Source: Selaginella moellendorffii (taxonomy: Eukaryota; Streptophyta; Lycopodiopsida; Selaginellales; Selaginellaceae). Taken from it: a DNA stretch of 64,000 bases. The stretch spans positions 252,979 through 316,978 of the forward strand of contig NW_003314299.1 of NCBI RefSeq assembly GCF_000143415.4. Direction: 5' to 3'. Below are positions 57,284 to 64,000 of this stretch, piece after piece; positions within the stretch are counted from its first letter, which is position 1, and each line of letters begins with the position of its first letter. Made by a program: the position numbers and the translations under genes. The notes beneath the pieces are model-generated. The model ran no database searches, had not been told where the DNA came from, and saw only the letters and a program-made list of their open reading frames with translations.

Positions 57284-60200
57284 TCACGCCTCCTCTGATT
57301 CAGATTCGGATTGTTCACCTTGAAATAAAATACATTAGAAACTTAGTAAAGGAATATTAATGAATCTCACCTTGAACCCGGGTTATGAATGCTCTTGCTG
57401 CATCTCTTGCATGGTCTGGCAAGGTGATGGTGGCACTCTACTTCCGCATCCAACCATGCACAACATTATCCACCGATATGCTCATGCTGGGATCCCTTGG
57501 ATTCAGCACCCATCTCTTTTCTAGGCAATCCTTCGTATATCCGGAACTTGGCTTGAACCACTCCACAGTTACATTGAAGGAGTTAGTTTCTGCGTCCTCC
57601 TCTGCATCAGTGATGCAGCGCCCCACCCATATCATTTGTTTTTTATTACTGGGTCTGACAAGCACGACCATTCCTTTGCAGACCTGTACTGGATTGAATG
57701 CTGAATCCGGCTTCTTGTTCCTCGGCCCACAATAGTGATCCTCAACATCGTTATTTGTCACTGCATTTCCAGAGGACATTGTTCCGCTACTATCTGGTGC
57801 TCTGGGTTCTGGCCAAAAGGACTCTTCCAATTCTTCATATACAACCGGCCCATTTTGGATAGCAGATATAATCTTCTCCCAGTATTCGAGCAAAGGCTTG
57901 CACCTTTGAAAATAGGATTCTCCACCAAACACCAACCCCCTCTTCCAGAAGGCAATATGCTGTCTAATCCCGGCCACTATACTTTCCTGGTCTTTGAGTC
58001 CATCCGGGTGCATCGGCCGTGGGGAACCCTGAGGAATCATAGGTTCCCCAGTTATGGGATCTCTCTTGAAGAGTTCAATGCCGTCCACTGGCAGCCACAC
58101 TGTGTCCCATTCTCTCATCTTGTACCTCATCACTGGAGCACCGTCACACATTCTGAAATGAAACTGAAGAGGCTTGGAGTGGCCAATCAGCGTTTCGGAT
58201 CCGTCCCTGATGTAGCCTCTTACAAACCCCTTAAAGTCTGGAACCTCTGTCAGAAGTGCAGCTTCAACAGTGCCTTTGATGCAATTTTGGAATTCATCGT
58301 AGAGTTGTGGGAGGGTGAGGACATTGGATCGCCGGAGGGACTCTGCCAGGTGACTGAACATGGCATCGACGTCTTCATGAGTGTGCCCAACCATGAGAAA
58401 GCCAAGTGTAACCGTTTCAAATATGCCTTTGGCAACAAGCATCGCCAAGTACGCGAAGACGTACATGTTTTTGTTCTCACTGCCAGCATTGTCTGTTTGG
58501 AGCAGAAGATGGGGTGGAAGGCCACATTGGCCGCAAGAACTTCCTTGAGATTCTACTTCGTTTGGATGAGGCTGTGCATTCACCGGGCGACCAGCCTCGT
58601 TGGAATGGCATGAGGCCTCACGTGATAACCCTACAATCTGACGGCCAACATATTCACTGGGATGGCATGGGGCCCCACGCGATACTGCAAGCCTTTGCTC
58701 CTCCTCCAGCTGAACCCGGTATGGGGTTCGATCGACAAGGGCCTTATGCAAGGGTTGGCCGTTCAGCTCAGTCTGCGCACTTTGCAGAGACCTTAAGTGT
58801 TTTGCTAGGGACGCAATCATCATGTTTGCACCCCCGCCACCCCATAGAGGTACAAAGAAGTTCCCATAGTTCTGGGCACCATGCCCATAAGCGATTATGC
58901 CAAACAGAGACACAGGCAGCTACATGGATGAAGAGATTGCCTTGGGGGCAGGATTGAGTCGAAGTAAGCACGTCTTTTTCTGGTCCATTTTGTCGTGGAT
59001 GATGCAGAGGTAAGAGTCAGGTCTCTCCATGGAGAGAATCCTGTTATGATAATATGCAGTCCTGCAACTTCTCTGCTCGATGTTGTGGTCGAGCCGCCTT
59101 CTAACCAACGTCTCTCGCTCTTGAGCGCTGCAAGAATTCTTCGACAAAGCCATTTTGATAGCAGTGCACTCGTCACACTTTGAAAAGCTGGAGTACTTTC
59201 CTATACTCACATCCCTGAACCTGTTGCTCCACAATCTACTAAATCTAGATTGGCTCAACTTCCTGTAGCCATTACTCTGGAGTTCCCGATTCATATCTTC
59301 CAATATGGCCCCCTTGGTATACATGGAAGGGAGAACTCGTTGGGTGTCTCGTGTTCCATCTTCCAAGAGGCGGGTTTTATGTGGTTGCTGTTCGCTACAT
59401 GTCTCGACAAACCTCTTGAAGATTGCCTCTCCATATACAACATGACCCCTGGTTTTGTGCGTACCGTCGTTCCCATGGACTGCCTGTTGAACCCTTTGTT
59501 CCTCGAACTCAGTTTTGATTCTGTAGAATGTGGTTCGAGGGACTCCATAAATGATTCTCCATGCCTTCATGCAGACCAAACCCCTCTGGAAGACCATGCC
59601 CCCCACCTGATGTTCTGAAGCATCAACAGATGACCGTAATGCCTCATACACAAAATTGCGAGCTGCCTTCCAGGACAATGTCTTGTATCTTGCTCTCTCC
59701 TCTTCAATAGCATCCCAATCAGCATGTTGACAGCACCTCCTCTTGCAACAAGCAACTGTCGAGACCATTCGAACCTCCATCGCCATTTTCTGCCTTTTCG
59801 GTTCGTTGCTCAGATCCCTTTGGCTGCACTTTAGGAAGGTGTACTTTCTTTTCCCATGAAGAGATGTTCTGTCATCAGTTGTAGTGGTGTTTGATTGTGA
59901 ATCCTTCACATTCTCAAACACTAAGTGCCTCAATTTCCACCGCACAATGCTTCCAATAGTTAGACTGTTTTCTTCTGTGTCAACAACCTCTAAAATCGCA
60001 ACTCCAATATCATCCCAGCCCAATTCTTGATTAGCAACCGCATCTTTTGGATCGACAACTATGGCTAAGCCCTCAGCTACCACCTCCCCCTCGCGGTTGT
60101 TTAGAAACACTTTTGCCTAAATCCATGTAGCACGGTTCTTAAGATCCACGGAGGGAACATGCGTCGCACTTGCGCTGTCCCCAACATCTGCTTTCTTCTG

Positions 60201-60425
60201 AAGAATTTTCAAGACAACAACAACATTTACCCCGACGACCATCTCTCCTCGTTCAATAGCGACCACATTCCCATCGAAGACAGTCTCTACTGATACAGCA
60301 GCATTGCCTTCCCCAAGCCTTTGACAGTGTATAACAAAGTTCCGATCCATAGACACAAGGGTCCCTTTTGCAACTCTCTTCCCACCATTCAAAATGTAAA
60401 CCTTTTCCCCAACCCTGAAGGCCAT
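57284..60425 (-). pseudogene. DUF7869-like DDE-type transposase, copy C (three in-frame stops)
   Basis: Same model as copy B: ATG 60425, large exon to 57371, apparent 52-nt intron 57370-57319, last exon 57318-57284 with a short acidic tail. The large exon is 3055 nt in both copies, with no indel. Key motifs on this frame: HTH-like GVPRTTFYRI (about residues 292-302), HDKMDQ (476-481), QTDN (643-647), GHTHEDVD (677-685). Stops at 60117-60119 (shared with B), 58920-58922 and 57438-57440 are each CAG-to-TAG. DUF7869-like proteins are widespread in eukaryotic repeats and probably have an RNase H-fold catalytic domain; this assignment rests on recalled motif similarity. Confidence 0.75.
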
Positions 60426-60599
60426 TCTGAAAGTGCGGAAAAGAAGTTAAGACCATACAAAAAATGATTGAAAAATGGCCTAAATCATAACATACCAAAC
60501 AACCTCAATAGCATGAGGCCACATGCCATTATTCAAACATGCTATTGACACCCACGTGAAATTTCGCATTCACAAAATTGGCATGAGCCCTCATGCCAT

Positions 60600-60796
60600 T
60601 AGTGGTACCACTAATGGCATGAAGCCTCACACTATCTTTGGCCCCTGCTAGCCTGTTGCTATATTCCTTTTGCCTTGCTGCAACTGTATATATTTTTGTG
60701 TGCGTGACTAGTCACCCATACAAAAATATATACAGTTCAAAAGGAATATGGCAATATGCTAGCAGGGGCCAAAGATGGCATGAGGCCTCATGCCAT
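60600..60796. mobile_element. Foldback (MITE-like) insert unique to copy C
   Basis: A 197-bp segment absent from A and B. It folds on a central GTGACTAGTCAC (60704-60715), with arms sharing CTTTGGCCCCTGCTAGC and ATATTCCTTTTG. It starts with the palindrome TTAGTGGTACCACTAA and ends in a perfect 22-bp palindrome (60775-60796). A near-identical palindrome lies just before it (60578-60599), so the insert is bounded by direct repeats of the palindrome. Confidence 0.8.
60775..60796. repeat. Perfect 22-bp palindrome, copy C
   Basis: Half-site ATGGCATGAGG and its exact reverse complement, the clearest example of the family. Confidence 0.92.
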
Positions 60797-61917
60797 CTTG
60801 ATATACACACAGCTGCAGGCAAGTAAAAACATACATGACAATACGCTAGTCATGAAATTGCAAGGGCCCAAGATGGCATGTGGCCTCATGCCATTTCTAA
60901 ATGTGGTCCTAAGCCATTCCATGGTGAACATACCAGGAAGCACAAGTGCCGAATATCAAGAGGAAGCGGTAGCCACACCAAAGACAGTGCCGCTCGCAAC
61001 ACCGAAACTACTCGTAGCACCGCTCGCAACACCGCAACTGCTCGTAGCGCCGCTCGCACAAACTGCCACTCGCATAAACTGCCGCTCGCAATGGCGCTCG
61101 CAATGCCGCAACCGCTTGTAGACGCATAAACCACAGCTCACAACGCCACTTACACAAGCAGCGCTCACTGCGCTCAGCAGAACCAAGAACACGGCGCACA
61201 AAAATGATAGACCTAGGAATGAGTTCGAGAATTCAAAAATAACACACGCTTGAATGTCACATCAAATCCTCTAACAAACCAGATCTTATGACTCCTCTGA
61301 CAAATTTCAAACTGAGTAGCTTCTAGACTTTGCTGTCGGAGGTTGAACTTTGTCACATCATGTCCTTGCCTCGATCCAGCTGTGCCATGTCAATGATTCG
61401 AACTTTGCCATGCTATGTCAGCGATCCGCGCCAAGATTATTCGCCGTGTAAAAAAATAATTATGCTGTGTGTGTACGTCCATTTATGGCAATATAAGGCC
61501 ACACGCCATTCAAAGAATAATGCTAGTCGAGCATTTTTTGGTGCATTTTTGGGTTCAAAATTGCATGAGCCCACACGCTATAAAGTTTATCTGTACCAAA
61601 AATAGAAACAGCTTTATTTACTTGGGAATTTAAGTGGTTGAGGCATTTTTAAACTTACAAACACATGCCCCACTTACATTCCTTTGGTTGCTTAAAATTC
61701 AAAAATATTATAAACCTTTCTTTTTGCATTTTCAATGTTTTCAATTATGGTTTTTGATTTTCGCAGGACCAGCCTAGTAATCTATTTGCATCCCGTCATG
61801 TTTATAGCTAGCTTTCGTTTGTCCCCTTCGCTAGCCTGAGATACATCTGCTCGGCATCTGCCTCTTACAACATTTGCCCAGAAAGGGCATCTTTCTTCAC
61901 GCAGCATTTGCCACATG

Positions 61918-61943
61918 TTTAGGGTTTAGGGTTTAGGGTTTAG
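61918..61943 (+). repeat. Interstitial telomere-like repeat, copy C
   Basis: Three TTTAGGG units and a partial fourth, at the position homologous to 11269-11294. Confidence 0.9.
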
Positions 61944-63812
61944 CAATTCAGTAGCTTGATAAACATGCAAATACAGAACTTGATGCAAAATCCTTTGATA
62001 TGTCACAATGCCCCTAGGAGCATAAACACATTTCAATAGAGAGGGTCCTTTCATTTCATAACTCCTTACATAGATCTTGGTGAAACCAGAGTTAGTGAAG
62101 TTAGTTTCTTGTGATCCCGCATCTGATTGTGATGTCCCTTTGCAGTTTCGATGGAAAGGTCAATGCACACCAAACTGTAAAATCTTGGAGCAAAATAACG
62201 GTCGGATCTATGGCAAATGCCCCTGAAACATTGTAAGGCTCGTGTGGTCTCATGTGGTGTCCGATCGAGATGCTTCTTTGCAGGGTCATCAAGAAAGACA
62301 TTGTATACCATTCTGTAAAATCTAGTTGCGATCTAACGGTTGGATCTCCAGAAAACTCAAAAAAATCTCGCGCGTGTCAGAATATCCTAGGAATATACTC
62401 CTATGTGCCTCTGAAAATGGCATGCAGCCCCACGCCATTCAAGAGATAACACCAAATGACGCTGAGAATTTTTTGGTGCATTTTTTGGGTTCAAAATTGC
62501 ATGAGCCCACACGCTATAAAGTTTATCTTTGCCAAATAAAGAAAAGTTTATCTGTGTCATGTGAGGTAGTTATAGTCCTTTGTGCTCGGCATCTGCCTCT
62601 TGCAGCATTTGCACTAAAAGGGAATTTTTCTCCATTCAGCATTTGGCCCTGAAAATGGCATGCGCCCACACGCCATTCAAGGAATAACGCCACAGGACGC
62701 CTGGATTTTTGGGTTTAAAATGTTTAGGGTTTTTTGGGTTTTTTCAAAATATTTTGGGTCCAACGTTTTTTGGGTTTCTTTGGTTCAAAATTGCATGAGC
62801 CCACACACTATAATATTGATTTGAGAGAAAAATAGAAAGAGATAGAATTTCTTTATTTAGCTGAACATCTGCCATTTTTGGAAATACAAGATGCTTTGGA
62901 ATATCCAATCATGCATGGTATAAATATAGCGAGGGTATTAAATGATATCCCAGTCATGATCTTTCTTTTGGATTTCGCGTGCATGCAGTCTGAGGAATGA
63001 TGACGTTGCGGATTTCTTTTGGATTTTGCGTGCTTGCATGCGCGCGGCAATCCAGAAATTAATGGTGGCGCCCAAGTCCGGGGAATGATGTCGTGGCGGG
63101 ATTACCAACCGTCGTGACATTTCGCGCGTGTGAGGTTAGGTTTTGCATTTTGCTTCGTACTCGCGCTCGTGCTCGTATCACACTCGCGCTCGCGCTCGCA
63201 TCACACTCGCGCTCGTGCTCGCATCACACTCGTGCTCGCATCGCGCTCCCACTCGCGATCACGCTCACATTCGCGCTCATCTACCTTCTCTACAGGTTTC
63301 TCGTGTGCATCGGCGTCCACTCGCGCTTGCATCACACTCGCGCTCGCATCGCGCTCGTGTGCATCGGCATCCACTTCAAAACACACCCAGTTTGTAACTT
63401 CGCCGCCAACTCCGCCGCCCACTCCGCCACCCACACGCAGCCCAGTTGGCGTCCCGGGAGATTTCAGCGCCACTCTCCAACTGTTAAGTGGCAGAGTAGC
63501 CTTGCTGCTACGATCCGCTGCACACACAGTGCACATTCGCCAGCGAGTCCGGCCTCGATTGTCACGCCTCCATTCGGCTTCAAATGGTAAGTCTTTTAGG
63601 CCAAGTAGAAAATGGCATGAGGCCACATGCCATTCAGTAGCAACATTGGCATGCACCGATTGGGCTCTCGAGTGCAGTCCGGTTACAGATGGCGTGTAGC
63701 CTCACGCCATCTTAGAATGCAGCCTCAAGACATCTGATGCAGTGGTGAATGGCATGTGGCTTCACGTTATTTCCAGCTGCTAGCTTTTCATCTATCAGCT
63801 CTAATTGTTGTG

Positions 63813-64000
63813 CTCAGCATCCATAACATTCTACTCGCGACAAAAGTTGTTTTTGACAAATGGGTAGATGTGCTGAGGAGGTACCATGACGGGGAGTTGC
63901 TAAACTCAATGGGTGTGGAGGACGGCCGGAAGCCCAATGATTTGAAGCTCAACGCCTTGCGTTTCTCGCGGTCTCTAGACGACGACGACCTTCTGACAGT
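63813..64000 (+). pseudogene. ParB-like multidomain gene, copy C fragment with 1.29-kb deletion
   Basis: The sequence jumps from the equivalent of 30184 to 31476 in copy B, deleting the N-terminal and ParB-like segments, then continues with LSIHNILLATKVVFDKW... to the window end. The remainder is collinear with copy B. The gene in this copy cannot encode the full protein. Confidence 0.85.

Larger units (their letters stand above)
60426..63812. promoter_or_regulatory. Divergent control region, copy C
   Basis: The fullest version of the control region: palindromes at 60508-60529, 60578-60599, 60775-60796, 60873-60894 and 63612-63633 plus several degenerate ones; CGCTCGCA arrays at about 60989-61130 and 63158-63360; telomere-like repeat at 61918-61943; and repeated TTGCATGAGCCCACACGCTA modules near 61560, 62497 and 62790. 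No convincing gene. Confidence 0.55.
55724..64000. mobile_element. Palindrome-rich TIR DNA transposon, copy C (right end beyond window)
   Basis: The left inverted repeat starts at 55724 (ATGCTCTATTTCG...), flanked by CAAG. It keeps the full control region including the telomere-like repeat, has a longer CGCTCGCA array, a 197-bp foldback insert (60600-60796) and a 1.29-kb deletion in the ParB-like gene at 63812/63813. The transposase has three stops, two at positions different from copy B. The right end lies outside the window. Confidence 0.9.

Overview
This window is plant nuclear DNA made almost entirely of nested transposable elements; no ordinary single-copy host gene was found. Evidence for a land plant or close relative: an interstitial TTTAGGG telomere-type repeat, LTR retrotransposons primed by initiator-Met tRNA, a Ty3/gypsy chromovirus with chromodomain, and many C-to-T decayed Gln/Arg codons, as in methylated plant repeats. 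Apparent introns of only 47-57 nt are unusually short for a seed plant or fern and would fit a Selaginella-like lycophyte or another compact-intron lineage. The species call is weak.

Layout. 1-1718: 3' end and 3' LTR of a chromovirus. 1719-36100: a GT-rich, non-coding host element split by three insertions: transposon copy A (2449-14974), a non-coding LTR element (15784-22116, target duplication ACTTG) and transposon copy B (23363-34938). 36938-44451: a full-length but decayed chromovirus on the minus strand (target duplication TTATG), itself inside an older repeat. 45515-49933: a second, truncated copy of the non-coding LTR element. 49934-55721: two 443-bp LTRs in inverted orientation around an uninterrupted reverse-strand copy of the GT-rich element; this serves as an empty-site reference for the insertions. 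55724-64000: transposon copy C, cut by the window end.

The most interesting object is the transposon (copies A, B, C). It has 24-bp terminal inverted repeats beginning ATGCTC/AAGCTC, a 4-bp target duplication (TTAT for A, GAAG for B, both checked against empty paralogous sites) and a consensus length of at least 12 kb. It carries two large divergent genes. On the minus strand is a roughly 1029-codon transposase-like protein with DUF7869-like motifs (D near a KMDQ motif, QTDN, GHTHEDVD). On the plus strand is a spliced gene of at least 1271 codons that appears to join a ParB/sulfiredoxin-like domain, a degenerate DNA-methyltransferase-like region and an FCP1-like HAD phosphatase. A small acidic minus-strand ORF is preserved in all three copies.

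Scattered through introns, spacers and reading frames of this transposon are many copies of a 22-bp palindrome (half-site ATGGCRTGNGG). It is also at the end of a foldback insert found only in copy C. A palindrome-laden element encoding a ParB-fold protein is the main candidate for an undescribed system. Domain calls for the plus-strand gene, apart from FCP1, are inference from motif patterns without a database search.
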